The notes: generated by a model from the letters alone, not told the origin. Shown: positions 53,443-63,488, counted from the first letter of the stretch. The stretch: 64,000 nt of DNA from Actinomycetospora lutea (GCF_028737205.1 NZ_JAQZAL010000007.1:150193-214192); one strand, 5' to 3'. Numbers and translations: made by a program.

Positions 53443-54690
53443 ATGGCGCCGTCTCCGCGCACGCTCGCCCGTCGGGCACGCCGTCAGTTCCTGCGCCCGG
53501 CGTGGTTCCTCGCCCGGGCCGGACGGGCGAGCGGCCCCGAGCGCGAGGCCGTCATCCAGGCCGCGAAGGCCGCGGCCGCCGCGGGGGCGGCATGGCTGCT
53601 CGCCCGCTGGGTGCTGCACGCGCCGCAGCCGTTCCTCGCGCCCTACGCCGCGGTGTTCCTGGTCGTCCAGGTGACGGTGTACCGCTCGGTGCGCGACGCC
53701 GGGCAGCAGCTCGCGGTGGTGGCGACGGGCGTGCTGCTGGCGCTCGGGGTCACGCTGCTCACGGGCGCGGTGGTCCTGGGGCTGGTGCTCGTCGTGCTCG
53801 TGGGGCTGCTGGTCGGGCGACTACGGATCTTCGGCGAGCACGGGCAGTGGGTGGCGGTGACCGCGCTGATCCTCGTCGGCCAGGCGGGCCCGGCGGCCAG
53901 CTCGCCGGTCGAGGCCCTCGTGCGCCTCGCCGAGATCGCGGTGGGGGCGGCCGTGGGCGTCGTGGTCAACATGCTGGTGCTGCCACCGGTGTACCAGCGC
54001 GACGCGAGCGCGGCGCTCGCCGCCGTGACCGCGCGCCTCGCGGACCTGCTGCGCGGCATGGCGTCGTCGCTGCGCGAGGACCAGGAGGCGCGCACCGACC
54101 TCGCCCACGACTGGCGCCAGCGGGCCCGCGGCCTGGACGGCGAGGCCCGCCGCGCGCGGGACAGCGTCGCCTGGGCCCGGGAGAGCCTGCGGCTCAACCC
54201 GCTGCGCCGGCGGCTGCGGACCCCGTTGCCGACCGCCGTCCTCGTGCCGGCCGCGGACGCGGTGGTGGAGGTCGCCGCGCACGTGCACGACCTGTGCGAG
54301 GCGCTGGTCGACGCCGCCGAGGACGCCGCCGAGGAGGCCGCCGAGGAGGCCGCCGAGGCGCAGGAGGAGGCGGAGCTCGACCCGCTGTTCGTCGGGTCGT
54401 TCGCCGACCTGCTCGACCACCTCGCGGAGGCGCTCGAGGAGATCCGCGACGACCCGGGAGCGCTGTCCCCGCGCGCCGACCGTCACCCGCCGGGGTCGGC
54501 GGCGCTGGAGCTGATGACCGCGGTGCACCGCGACGCGGCCCGGCGCCTGCCCGGCGCCTCGGGCGAGGTCCGCACCGGCTGGAGCGTCGAGGGCGCGCTG
54601 ATCGACGCGGCGCAACGCGCGGTCGTGGACCTCACCGGCCGCCGCCCGACCCGCCCGCCCCCCGCCGAGGGACCACGCTCGCCGGGCTGA
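53443..54690 (+). CDS. FUSC-family membrane protein
   Basis: The product is 415 aa. About six hydrophobic segments (AAVFLVVQVTVYRSVRDAGQQL is the FUSC signature), followed by a cytosolic Ala/Glu helix-rich domain. Family members resemble aromatic acid efflux proteins. ATG at 53443; earlier in-frame starts lie inside the divergent promoter region. Confidence 0.83.
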   Translation: MAPSPRTLARRARRQFLRPAWFLARAGRASGPEREAVIQAAKAAAAAGAAWLLARWVLHAPQPFLAPYAAVFLVVQVTVYRSVRDAGQQLAVVATGVLLALGVTLLTGAVVLGLVLVVLVGLLVGRLRIFGEHGQWVAVTALILVGQAGPAASSPVEALVRLAEIAVGAAVGVVVNMLVLPPVYQRDASAALAAVTARLADLLRGMASSLREDQEARTDLAHDWRQRARGLDGEARRARDSVAWARESLRLNPLRRRLRTPLPTAVLVPAADAVVEVAAHVHDLCEALVDAAEDAAEEAAEEAAEAQEEAELDPLFVGSFADLLDHLAEALEEIRDDPGALSPRADRHPPGSAALELMTAVHRDAARRLPGASGEVRTGWSVEGALIDAAQRAVVDLTGRRPTRPPPAEGPRSPG

Positions 54691-54706
54691 GGGGCGTGCG
54701 AGGACC

Positions 54707-56254
54707 TCAGGCGCGCGGGGCCACGACGCGGGCGAGGCCGGGCGGGCCGACCATGCCGGCGGTGGCCGGGCCCTCCAGCACCTCGCCGTCGGGCGCGAAC
54801 CGCGAGCCGTGCAGCGGGCAGTCCCAGCTCTGCGCGGCGTCGTTCCACGCGACGATCCCGCCGAGGTGCGGGCACACCGCGCCGAGCTCGTGCTCGACAC
54901 CGCCGACGCGGCAGCGCGCGATCTTCCCGCGCGTGGTGGTCTCGACGCGTCCCTCGCCCTCGCGCAGCGGGGCGTCGCTCGGCAGGTGCGGGCGCGCCCA
55001 TCCCGTGGCCAGGTAGCGCCCCACCTCGCCGTTCGCCCGCGCCAGGGTCGGCAGCGCCGAGGCGGTGGGCGCACGGTCGGCGCGCAGCGCGTGCGACCAG
55101 GGATTCGTGCGCCCGACGACGTGGTCGCGCAGGGCCAGCGCGGCCGCGGTCCCGCCGGTCATGCCCCACTTCGCGAAGCCCGTCGCCACGAGGATGCGGG
55201 GCTGCCATCGCATCGGGCCCACGAACGGCAACCCGTCCTCGGGCAGGTAGTCCTGCGCCGACCAGCGGTGGGTGATCTCGCGGACCCGGAAGCGCTCGGC
55301 GGCCCAGTCGGCGAGCGCCCGCTCGTGCGACGACGTGGGCGTGCTCGCCCCGACGCGGTGGCCGAAGCCGCCGGTGAGCAGGCGCCGCTCGCCCTCGATC
55401 ACCGCGGTGCGCAGCGACACGGTGGGCTCGTCGACCGAGAGGTACATCGCGTCGGGCAGCTCGCCGTCGACCCGCACGGCCTGGGCGTACGAGCGGCTGG
55501 GCTCGACGCGCGCGAAGTACAGCCCGCGGTCGAGCACCGGCAGCCCGGTCGCGAGCACGACCCGCTCGGCGCGGATCTCGCCGTGCCCGGTGCGCACCCA
55601 CGGCGCGCCGAGCAGCGACACGCTGCGCACCCGCGTGTTCTCGCAGACCAGGTGGCCGCCCTCGTGCAGCTCCTGGGCGAGGTCGGCGAGGTAGGGCATG
55701 GGGTCGAACTGGGCCTGGTCGGCGAGCGTCACGGCCTCGGAGACACCGAACGGCAGGCCGACGTCGGTGCCCAGCTCGGCGGGCAGCCCGGCGCGCCGCA
55801 GGACGGACGCCTCGCGCCGCACGGCCTCCGCGCCCGCCGACGAGCGCCCGGTGGTCGCGAACGTGACGGCATCGCGGCGCTCGAGGTCGCAGTCGGCGCG
55901 CCGGGCGCGCTCGAGCAGCCAGTCGAAGCCGGCGCGGTGCGCGGCGACGTAGGCGTCGACGGTCCCGGGCGCGTGCCGCCCGTCGAGCGTCGCCGTCCGC
56001 GTGCCCTGCAGCAGGGAGATCTTGGCGGTGGTGTTGCCGCTGGCCACGGCCCCGATCCGCCGGCCCTCGACGACCGCGACGTGCAGGCCCTCGCGGGCGA
56101 GCAGGACCGCCGTGGTCAGCCCGGTGATCCCGGCGCCGACGACCGCGACGTCGACCCGGACGTCACCGCGCAGCGCCGGGTAGGTGTCGGGCTCCTCGGC
56201 GTGCTCGGGGTCGTGCCACGGCGAGAGCTCGCGGGCGGGCAGTGGTGGCGCCAT
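54707..56254 (-). CDS. FAD-dependent oxidoreductase with C-terminal Rieske domain
   Basis: The product is 515 aa. DAO-type FAD domain (VVGAGITGLTTAVLLA; SGNTTAKISLLQGT) and a Rieske centre with CPHLGG and WDCPLHGSRF. Related to gamma-glutamylputrescine oxidase-like enzymes with a Rieske tail. Lies just downstream of the sigma factor gene (47-base gap), possibly in its regulon. Confidence 0.9.
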   Translation of the reverse strand: MAPPLPARELSPWHDPEHAEEPDTYPALRGDVRVDVAVVGAGITGLTTAVLLAREGLHVAVVEGRRIGAVASGNTTAKISLLQGTRTATLDGRHAPGTVDAYVAAHRAGFDWLLERARRADCDLERRDAVTFATTGRSSAGAEAVRREASVLRRAGLPAELGTDVGLPFGVSEAVTLADQAQFDPMPYLADLAQELHEGGHLVCENTRVRSVSLLGAPWVRTGHGEIRAERVVLATGLPVLDRGLYFARVEPSRSYAQAVRVDGELPDAMYLSVDEPTVSLRTAVIEGERRLLTGGFGHRVGASTPTSSHERALADWAAERFRVREITHRWSAQDYLPEDGLPFVGPMRWQPRILVATGFAKWGMTGGTAAALALRDHVVGRTNPWSHALRADRAPTASALPTLARANGEVGRYLATGWARPHLPSDAPLREGEGRVETTTRGKIARCRVGGVEHELGAVCPHLGGIVAWNDAAQSWDCPLHGSRFAPDGEVLEGPATAGMVGPPGLARVVAPRA

Positions 56255-56301
56255 GCCAGGGAGGTGTCCGCGGCGCCCGGCCGACAAACGGCCCCCGCAG
56301 G

Positions 56302-57093
56302 TCAGACCGCCACGAGCTGCTCGGCCCCGGTCTCGCGCTCGATCTGCTCCCGCAGCGCCGCCAGCGTGCGCGACAGCAGTCGCGAGACGTGCATTTGCGA
56401 GATGCACAGGACGGCGGCGATCTCGGCCTGGGTCTTCTCGTGCACGAACCGCAGCGCGAGCATCGTGCGCTCGCGCTCGGGCAGGTCGCGCACCAGGTTG
56501 CCGACGAGCGCGCGGACCTCGACGCGGTCGAGCTCGCCGTCCATCACCCCGAGGATGTCGACGAGCGCGGAGTCGTCGCCCTCGCCGAGCGACTCGTCGA
56601 GCGAGGCCGGCTGGTAGGAGCCGTGGGCGGCGACCGCTTCGGCCACCTCGTCGCGGCTCATGTTCAGGTGCTCGGCGAGCTCGGCGGCCGTCGGGGCGCG
56701 CCCGAGCCGCTGCGACATCGCCGCGGTCGCCGACCCGACGGCGACGTAGCGGTCCTTGACGCTGCGCGGGGTGCGCACCGACCAGGCCGAGTCCCGGAAG
56801 TGGCGCCGGACCTCGCCCATGATCGTCGGGACGGCGTAGGACAGGAAGTCGCGCTCGCGCCCCGGGTCGAAGCGGTCGAGCGCGTGGAGCAGGCCGAGGG
56901 AGGCGACCTGCTCGAGGTCGTCGGTGGGCTCGCCGCGACGGGCGAACCGGCGCGCGATGTTGCGCGCCACGGGCAGGAAGCCGACGACGAGCTGCTCGCG
57001 CACCCTCTCGCGGCGAGGATCGTCCTCGGCGAGATCGGCGTACTCCTTGAGGAGCGGGATGTACTCGTCGTAATCGCTGCTGCGGCCGGCCAT
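56302..57093 (-). CDS. SigF/SigB-family RNA polymerase sigma factor
   Basis: The product is 263 aa. Region 2 (DLEQVASLGLLHALDRFDP, FLSYAVPTIMGEVRRHFRD), region 3 (LGRAPTAAELAEHLNMS) and region 4 (RFVHEKTQAEIAAVLCISQM). Group 3 stress sigma factor. No anti-sigma gene is adjacent. Confidence 0.92.
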   Translation of the reverse strand: MAGRSSDYDEYIPLLKEYADLAEDDPRRERVREQLVVGFLPVARNIARRFARRGEPTDDLEQVASLGLLHALDRFDPGRERDFLSYAVPTIMGEVRRHFRDSAWSVRTPRSVKDRYVAVGSATAAMSQRLGRAPTAAELAEHLNMSRDEVAEAVAAHGSYQPASLDESLGEGDDSALVDILGVMDGELDRVEVRALVGNLVRDLPERERTMLALRFVHEKTQAEIAAVLCISQMHVSRLLSRTLAALREQIERETGAEQLVAV

Positions 57094-57256
57094 CGGTCAC
57101 CCCCGTGACGGGGCCCCGGGCGCTAGACCGTCTCGGCGGACCAGGCGGGGGCTCGTGATGTGTGAGCTGACCCGGCTGGTGTCTGAACCGGAGTTCCTTC
57201 GCGTGTCTGTGCCCCGTGTCGCGGGAAGTCACACATTCCTGGCCCGGACGGCCGTG

Positions 57257-58267
57257 TCAGCGGTGACGCAGCCGGTCGACGAGGTCCAGCAGCGCGGCGT
57301 CCACGACCTCGTGGTGGGTCTGGTTGACCGCGTGCCCGGCGTCCTCGACCAGCACCAACCGCGCCCGGGGCCCGAGCGCGTCGGCGATGCGGCGCCCGTG
57401 GGCGGCCGGGGTGACGCGGTCGCCGGTGGCCGCGACGACCGTCGTCGGGACCCGGGCCAGCGCCGGCAGCGATCCCGACTCGTCGTGGGCGAGCAACGAC
57501 GACGAGAACGCCGAGCTCACCGGCAGCGGCAGGCTCTCGGTCACCGCCTGCAGGCGGCGCACCTCCTCGTCGCTCGCGTCCGGGGTGAACGCGAGGCGGC
57601 GCACCAGCCAGCGCCCGACGGCCGAGTCGCGCCACGGCAGCGTGTCGGCGAGCGGTGCGGCCCGGCGGGCACCCTCGAGGACCGCGGGCAGCACCCCGGC
57701 CCGGCGCGCGGCGGCGTGCAGGACGCCGAGCGGGCCGTCGGAGACCAGCTGGCCCGCCGAGGTCGCGACCAGGAACACCCCCGCCACCCGCGTGCCGAAC
57801 CACTCGGGGTGCTGGCGCGCGAGCGCGAGGACGGTCATCCCGCCCATCGAGTGGCCGCCGAGCACGACGCGCCCGCACGGGGACACGGCGTCCACGACGG
57901 TGGCGAGGTCCTGGCCGAGCTGGTCGATGGTGGCGTGGGCGGGGTCGCCCCATCCCGAGCGCCCGTGCCCGCGCTGGTCCCAGGTGACCACCCGCGCGCG
58001 GTGCGCCAGCGCCGCGATCTGCGGCGACCACTCGCCGGAGTCGACGGTGAACCCGTGGCTGAGCACCACGATCGGGCCCTGGTGACCCCGGATCTCGACG
58101 TGCAGCGGCACCCCGTCGGCGGTGCGCACACCGTGGACGGGACGCGGACGTGCGGCACCGGCGGTCGCCGCGGACGGCGACGCCGGGGTGTGGGGGGTCG
58201 CGGGCGCAGCGGTCCGGCCGGAGGGGGCGGACGCCGCGCCGACCCGCTCGCTGGGCAGGACGGCCAT
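57257..58267 (-). CDS. Alpha/beta hydrolase
   Basis: The product is 336 aa from ATG at 58267. Nucleophile GGHSMGG, oxyanion SHGFTVDS, catalytic Asp in AATGDRVTP and His in EDAGHAVNQ. A Pro/Ala-rich leader of ~50 residues precedes the fold. A TTG at 58327 would add 20 residues. Substrate unknown. Confidence 0.86.
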   Translation of the reverse strand: MAVLPSERVGAASAPSGRTAAPATPHTPASPSAATAGAARPRPVHGVRTADGVPLHVEIRGHQGPIVVLSHGFTVDSGEWSPQIAALAHRARVVTWDQRGHGRSGWGDPAHATIDQLGQDLATVVDAVSPCGRVVLGGHSMGGMTVLALARQHPEWFGTRVAGVFLVATSAGQLVSDGPLGVLHAAARRAGVLPAVLEGARRAAPLADTLPWRDSAVGRWLVRRLAFTPDASDEEVRRLQAVTESLPLPVSSAFSSSLLAHDESGSLPALARVPTTVVAATGDRVTPAAHGRRIADALGPRARLVLVEDAGHAVNQTHHEVVDAALLDLVDRLRHR

Positions 58268-58412
58268 GTCCCCAGGATCGGCACCGCGGCCGCGGTCTCC
58301 ACCCTTCGCGACCGTGATGTCGACCAACTGCCCGTGGCACCCGACGGGCGGTGTGAACGGGATCGCAGGCGACGCCCGCGCCGCTCACCGACCCGGCCAC
58401 CCCCCGGACGAA

Positions 58413-60103
58413 TCAGTGGCGCGGCTCCACCGCGAGCGTGACGGCCGTCGGGTGCGCGGCGTCGTGGAGGACCTCCCGGGGCTGGCGCACGAGCGTCGTG
58501 GCCTTCCCCAGCGGGTCGCCGGTGCCGGGGTGGCGGGAGAAGCGCGGGTGCGCACCCCCGCTGACCTGCAGGCGGAGCCGGTGCCCGGCGGCGAAGCGAT
58601 GCCCGGTGGGCCACAGCTCGACGGTCACCGCGCGGGTGCCGTCGGCGGCGGTGGCGGGCGCGCCGGGCGCGAGGCGCACGAGGCCGTCGGTGACGTTGAC
58701 CGAGCGGCCGCGGGGGTCGACGTCACAGACCCGCACGAACACGTCGAGGTGCTCGGTCGCCGCGCGCAGGTGCACGGTCGCCGACACGGGACCGAGGGCG
58801 ACGAGGTCCTCGGCGAGCACGTCCGAGGTGAACACGGCCACGTCCGCCCGGGCCTCGAGCGCGGACTGGTCGCGCGGCCCCGACCTCCCGGTGAGGATCG
58901 GCCCGCCGACGGCGGGCGTGGGGTCGGCGGGGTCGTAGTCGACGTGGGTGCCGGGCCAGTGGACCGACCCGCCGGTGCGGTCGGGCGGCGGCTGCACCGA
59001 CAGGGAGTGGTCGGCGCGCAGGTACCAGGTGCGCGCCACGGCGTCGGGCGGCGGCCAGTCGGTGAGGTGGCGCGTGCCGCCGTCGCCCGACAGCGTCAGG
59101 CGACCGGCGCCTCCTCGGTGGTCGCCGCGGCCACGCCGCCGCTGCCGTGGGTGCCGTCGAAGGCGCGCTCGAACGCGGCGAGGGCCTCGCGCAGCCCGGC
59201 GGCCAGGCCCGGCCCGGAGGTGTGCACCCAGGGGCCGACGACCAGGCGCGGGCGGGCGCCGGCGGCGCGCAGCTCGGCGTGGTCGGCGAGCTGCCAGGGC
59301 AGGAAGATGTCCTGCCAGCCGCCGAGCATCGTCACCGCGACGTCGGCGCGGGCGACCGCGGCGACGCCGCGCGTGTGGTCGCGGCGCGCCCAGTAGGCGG
59401 AGTCGGGCGCCGACTCGCGCAGCCAGTCCTGGTACCAGTCGACCTCGCCGCCGGTGGCGCGCCGGTCGCCGCTGCGCAGGGGCAGCGCGTCGAGCGCCTC
59501 GAGGATCGTCCGGCGCCCGCGCAGCAGCCGCGTCGAGCGCGCGAGCGGCCCGGCGGCCATCGTGCGCATCATCGAGGTCCAGGACAGCGCGTTGTCCAGC
59601 GAGAACGCTCCGCCGGCGTAGGTCTGGTCGCGGAACGACGACGCCGTGACCAGCGTGCCCATCGCGCGCAGCGAGCGCCCGGCGGCGGGGGCGAGCGCCC
59701 ACTGCGTCAGGCCCAGGTAACTGGGGCCGAGCGTGCCGAGGCGGCCGTCGCACCAGGGCTGGTCGAGCACCCAGGCGACGGTGGCGGCGCCGTCGTCGGC
59801 CTCGTCGAACGGCGAGAGCTCGCCCTGCGAGTCGGTCGTGCCGCGCACCGACTGCACGACGACCTGCAGGCCGCGCTCCGCGACGAGGCGCCCGAACACC
59901 GTGCCCACCCAGCCCGCCCGTCCGTACGGGCTGCGCACGATGACGACCGGCCCGCGGTGCACGCCCGCGGGCCGGTAGAGGTCGTGGCGCAGCACGACGC
60001 CGTCGGGCATCGGGACCGCGACGTCGCGGTCCACCGCCATCCGGGGCGTGCGCGGCGCGGGCAGGCGCAGCGCCCGCCGCAGGATCCCGCTCGCGAGGCT
60101 CAC
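58413..60103 (-). pseudogene. CocE/NonD-family (X-Pro dipeptidyl-peptidase-like) hydrolase, frameshifted
   Basis: Two reading frames form one hydrolase. The first (from GTG 60103) has the catalytic domain: VVQSVRGTTDSQGEL, GTLGPSYLGLTQWALAP, GGWQDIF, GPWVHTS. It stops at 59098..59096. The C-terminal jelly roll (LTLSGDGGTRHL, TWYLRADHSLS, HRLRLQVSGGAHPRFSR) continues in another frame. At about 59101-59104 GTCGCC reads where GTCCGCC would restore EEAPVRLTLSG, so one base is missing. Real mutation or sequencing error cannot be told apart here. Confidence 0.85.
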
Positions 60104-60235
60104 GCCCGCAGTCTCGCCGATCAGGCCGGGGGCTCGCCGAGGGGCGCCGGGTGCCCCGCGGCGTCGCCGCCTGTGCACGGCGTGGCCGCCGCCCGGACTG
60201 GCCTCGCGCGCCCCGAGGGGCGAGCCTGCCCTCTC

Positions 60236-61936
60236 GTGACCTCCACCCCGCCCGGCGGCGCCCCCGACGTCGGCGTCCCCGCGCACCTCGCCGCGCGGAT
60301 GTCCGTCGGCGAGCAGCACGCGTGGCTGGCGTCCTACCTGCGCCGGCACCCGGTGAGCCGGCGCAGCGCCCTGCGCGGCGGCGCCGGGGTCGTCGCGGCG
60401 ATGGGGCTGGCGTCGGCGCCGTGGACGCTCGCGGCGTGCGCGCGGGCCGCGCGGGCGCCGGTGTCGGTGGTCGGCCGCCACCTGGCCTTCGGCGCCGACC
60501 CGCAGCGGCAGATGGCGCTCGCGGGCGAGCTGACCGCGGCGCCGCCGGCGGGAGGGGTCGTCGTCGACCTGGGGCGCGACTCGTCGTTCGGGACGACGCT
60601 GCCGGTGGAGGTGCGCCGGCTCGTGTCGCAGGTGCCGCAGTCCGACGGCGCGATCCGGGGCAGCGAGCAGTTCTTCGTGCACGCGCGCGCCGACGGCCTC
60701 GCGCCCGGCGAGCACTACCGCTACCGCTTCCGGCTCCCGGACGGGTCGACGACCGCCGAGGCCGGGTTCACCACCGCGCCGGGCCCGGGCTCCACGGCGC
60801 CGTGGAGCTTCACCGCCTTCGCCGACCAGGGCGTCGACACGGTGCCGCCGAGCGGGCGCGACGAGTTCACCAACGCCTACGAGCCCGACGACACCCGCCG
60901 CACGATGACCCCCGCGACAGCGCTGGTGGACCGCGTCGCCGCGCAGCGCCCCGCGTTCCACCTGCTCGCGGGCGACATCTGCTACGCCGACCCCTCGGGC
61001 CACGGCCTGCCGGAGCGCAGCCGCAGCGGCGGCGGGTTCGACAGCTTCGACCCGACGGTGTGGACCACCTACTTCGGACTGATCGAGCGCAGCGCCGCCG
61101 CCACGCCATGGATGTTCGCGACCGGCAACCACGACATGGAGGCGCTCTACGACGACAACCGTGCCCGCGGCGCCTCGCACGGCTACGGCGGGCACGCGGC
61201 GCGGCTGGACCTGCCGGGCACCGGGCCGTCGGCGTGCCCGTCGGTGTACGTCTTCCGGTACGGCACGGTCGGCGTGGTCAGCATCGACGCCAACGACCTC
61301 TCGACCGAGATCCCGACCAACGCCGGCTACTCGGGCGGCGCGCAGGCGGCGTGGCTGCGCCGGACGCTCGGCGACCTGCGGGCCGACCCGGGCGTCGACT
61401 GGGTCGTCGCGTTCTTCCACCACTGCGCGTTCGCGACGTCGCGCGCGCACGCGTCGGACGCCGGGGTGCGCGCGGCGGTCGCGCCGCTGTGCGACGAGTT
61501 CGGGGTCGACCTCGTGCTGCAGGGCCACAACCACCAGTACGAGCGGACCGACCCGATCCGGCGCGGGCGGGCCGCCGTGCGGGCGCCCGACGGGGCCACC
61601 GTGCGCCCGGAGACCGACGGCACGACGTACGTGTGCGTCGGGTCGGGCGGACGGCCCCGCTACCGCTGGCAGCCCGGCGAGACCGACCGTTACCGGGGCA
61701 ACCCGGGCCCCGACAGCGGCACGACGGTGGCGAGCTACGTCGCCCTCGGCGAGGACGCGCAGCAGCCCGAGCAGGTCGACTGGTCGCAGGCGCGCTACCT
61801 CGACTACGCGTACGTCACGGTCGACGTCGCGCCCCCGCCCGCGCCGGGATCGACGACGAGCCTGACCGTCCGCGCGACCACCGACACCGGCCTCGAGATC
61901 GACCGCGTGGTCCTGGAGCGCCGGTCCTTCAGGTGA
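60236..61936 (+). CDS. Tat-exported metallophosphoesterase (PhoD/purple-acid-phosphatase-like)
   Basis: The product is 566 aa. Twin-Arg signal SRRSALRGG then a hydrophobic stretch ending SAPWTLAACARA. FN3-like domain, then phosphoesterase motifs LAGDICYAD, GNHDME, FFHHC and GHNHQYER. Active outside the membrane. Its TGA is inside palindrome copy C. Confidence 0.9.
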   Translation: MTSTPPGGAPDVGVPAHLAARMSVGEQHAWLASYLRRHPVSRRSALRGGAGVVAAMGLASAPWTLAACARAARAPVSVVGRHLAFGADPQRQMALAGELTAAPPAGGVVVDLGRDSSFGTTLPVEVRRLVSQVPQSDGAIRGSEQFFVHARADGLAPGEHYRYRFRLPDGSTTAEAGFTTAPGPGSTAPWSFTAFADQGVDTVPPSGRDEFTNAYEPDDTRRTMTPATALVDRVAAQRPAFHLLAGDICYADPSGHGLPERSRSGGGFDSFDPTVWTTYFGLIERSAAATPWMFATGNHDMEALYDDNRARGASHGYGGHAARLDLPGTGPSACPSVYVFRYGTVGVVSIDANDLSTEIPTNAGYSGGAQAAWLRRTLGDLRADPGVDWVVAFFHHCAFATSRAHASDAGVRAAVAPLCDEFGVDLVLQGHNHQYERTDPIRRGRAAVRAPDGATVRPETDGTTYVCVGSGGRPRYRWQPGETDRYRGNPGPDSGTTVASYVALGEDAQQPEQVDWSQARYLDYAYVTVDVAPPPAPGSTTSLTVRATTDTGLEIDRVVLERRSFR

Positions 61937-61972
61937 GCGATCTCCGGGGCTATAGCCCCGGAGATCGCTCAC
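61933..61972. repeat. Palindromic terminator element, copy C
   Basis: Perfect 40-bp palindrome with GTGAGCGA ends and CTATAG centre. The TGA of GTGAGCG is the phosphatase stop. It lies 46 bases before the patatin start. Confidence 0.88.
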
Positions 61973-62018
61973 ATGGCCCGTTCGGCGCAGCGAGCTGTGA
62001 AGCGGGCATGATGCCCCG

Positions 62019-62984
62019 GTGCGCGCCCACCCGGTCCTCGACGTGCTCGCGGCCCGCCGCGCCGAGGGCACGCTGCCGAGCACCCGCACCGACCCCCACC
62101 GCGTCGCCCTGGCCGTCGAGGGCGGCGGGAGCCGGGCGACGTACTCCAGCGGCATGGTCCTGGCCCTCGAGGAGCTCGGACTCGCCGAGTGCTTCGACGC
62201 GGTCTACGGCTCCTCGGCCGGCGCGCTCGCGGGCAGCTGGCTGGTCGGGGCGCAGGCCGCGCACTGCTGCGCGGGCTGGTACCGCCCGGGTCTCATGGAG
62301 CGTGTCACCCGGCCCGGGCGCGGGCTGCGCGGCCAGCCGGTGGTGGACGTCGAGTACCTGATCAACACGGTCGGCGAGGAGGTCGTGCCGTTCGACTGGC
62401 AGCAGGTGCTCGACGCCGACGTCCCCCTGCACCCCATCGCCACCGACGTCGAGACCGGCGAGGCCGTCGACCTCCACGACACGCTCGTCGACAAGGCGAG
62501 CCTCCAGCTCGCCCTGCGCGCGAGCGCCGCGGTGCCGGTGCTCGCGGGCCTGCCCGTCGAGATCGACGGCCGGCGCTACGTCGACGCCGCGGTCGCCGAG
62601 CCGATCCCCTTCCGCACCGCGCTCGCGCAGGGCGCCACCCACGTGCTCGTGCTGCGCACCCGCCGCTCCGACCAGACCGCGATCGACGTGACCCGCCTCG
62701 AGCGGGCCCTGGTGTCCCGGCTGGGCGCGGTGAACGTGCCGGGCCTGGTCCAGGTGCTGGGCACCCGGCTCGAGAACCGCCGCGCCGACGACTCCCGGCT
62801 CGCCCACGCCACGGCGTCCCCGGGCGAGGAGCCCCACCTGTTCGAGGTCCGCCCGCCGACCGGCGCGGACACGATCAACCCGCTCGAGACCGACCCGGAC
62901 GTGCTGCGCCGCGGGATCGAGACCGGGCAGAGCGCCCTGCGCGAGGCGCTCGACGTGCCGGACGAGGAGCGCACGAGCGCCTGA
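62019..62984 (+). CDS. Patatin-like phospholipase
   Basis: The product is 321 aa. Oxyanion loop EGGGSRA, nucleophile GSSAG (Ser66), and the Asp motif YVDAAVAEP (Asp189), where the usual DGA/DGG is DAA. Lipid acyl hydrolase of the RssA group. GTG start. Confidence 0.87.
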   Translation: MRAHPVLDVLAARRAEGTLPSTRTDPHRVALAVEGGGSRATYSSGMVLALEELGLAECFDAVYGSSAGALAGSWLVGAQAAHCCAGWYRPGLMERVTRPGRGLRGQPVVDVEYLINTVGEEVVPFDWQQVLDADVPLHPIATDVETGEAVDLHDTLVDKASLQLALRASAAVPVLAGLPVEIDGRRYVDAAVAEPIPFRTALAQGATHVLVLRTRRSDQTAIDVTRLERALVSRLGAVNVPGLVQVLGTRLENRRADDSRLAHATASPGEEPHLFEVRPPTGADTINPLETDPDVLRRGIETGQSALREALDVPDEERTSA

Positions 62985-62989
62985 CGAGA

Positions 62990-63042
62990 GCGGTTACTGG
63001 CTGGTATCGCTCATCAAGCGAGCGATACCAGCCAGTAACCGC
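62990..63042. terminator. Two-way hairpin terminator, 22-bp perfect stem
   Basis: 62990-63011 pairs exactly with 63021-63042 around a 9-base loop. Between convergent patatin and reactivase genes. GCGGTTACTGGCTGG is not shared with the other hairpin families here. Confidence 0.85.
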
Positions 63043-63044
63043 GC

Positions 63045-63488
63045 TCATTCGGCCTGACCGAGCACCATCCGCAGCGGCAACCCCGCGACGATCCGGGCGG
63101 CGTCCCCGCCGAGCACGCGCAGGTCGTGCGTCGCCGCACCGGCGTCGAGGGCCAGCACGGCGTCGGGCACGAGCGCGTGGCGCACGACGACGGCCCCGTC
63201 GACCCCGACCCCGACCCCGACCTCGAGGCGGGACTCCGACGCGGCGTGCCGCCCCGCGGCGTCGGCCCCCGTGGCGGTGGCCCCGAGCAGCGCGGTGGGG
63301 ACTCCCTGCTCCTCCGCACCGGCGCACAGCTCGCGCACCACGCCCGGCGGGGCGTCGTCGTGCACCGCGACGAGCACGGCGGGCGGCAGCGCCGGGTCGG
63401 CCAGATCACGATCCCGGGGCGGGCGGTCGATCCGCCCGTGGCAGCCGGGCCCGCCGGACGCCGACACCCCGGACAGCGGGCTGGTCAC
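63045..63488 (-). CDS. ddrB: Diol/glycerol dehydratase reactivase, small subunit
   Basis: The product is 147 aa. PPAVLVAVHDDAPPGVVRELCAGAEEQGVP and LRVLGGDAARIVAGLPLR match the small reactivase subunit family. Works with DdrA to swap damaged B12 out of diol dehydratase. GTG overlaps the ddrA stop by 4 bases. Confidence 0.85.
   Translation of the reverse strand: MTSPLSGVSASGGPGCHGRIDRPPRDRDLADPALPPAVLVAVHDDAPPGVVRELCAGAEEQGVPTALLGATATGADAAGRHAASESRLEVGVGVGVDGAVVVRHALVPDAVLALDAGAATHDLRVLGGDAARIVAGLPLRMVLGQAE

Noticed and set aside
59147..60235. Long plus-strand open frame upstream of the phosphatase
   Set aside because: It is antisense to the CocE-type gene and has shadow composition; the Tat signal begins at 60236.
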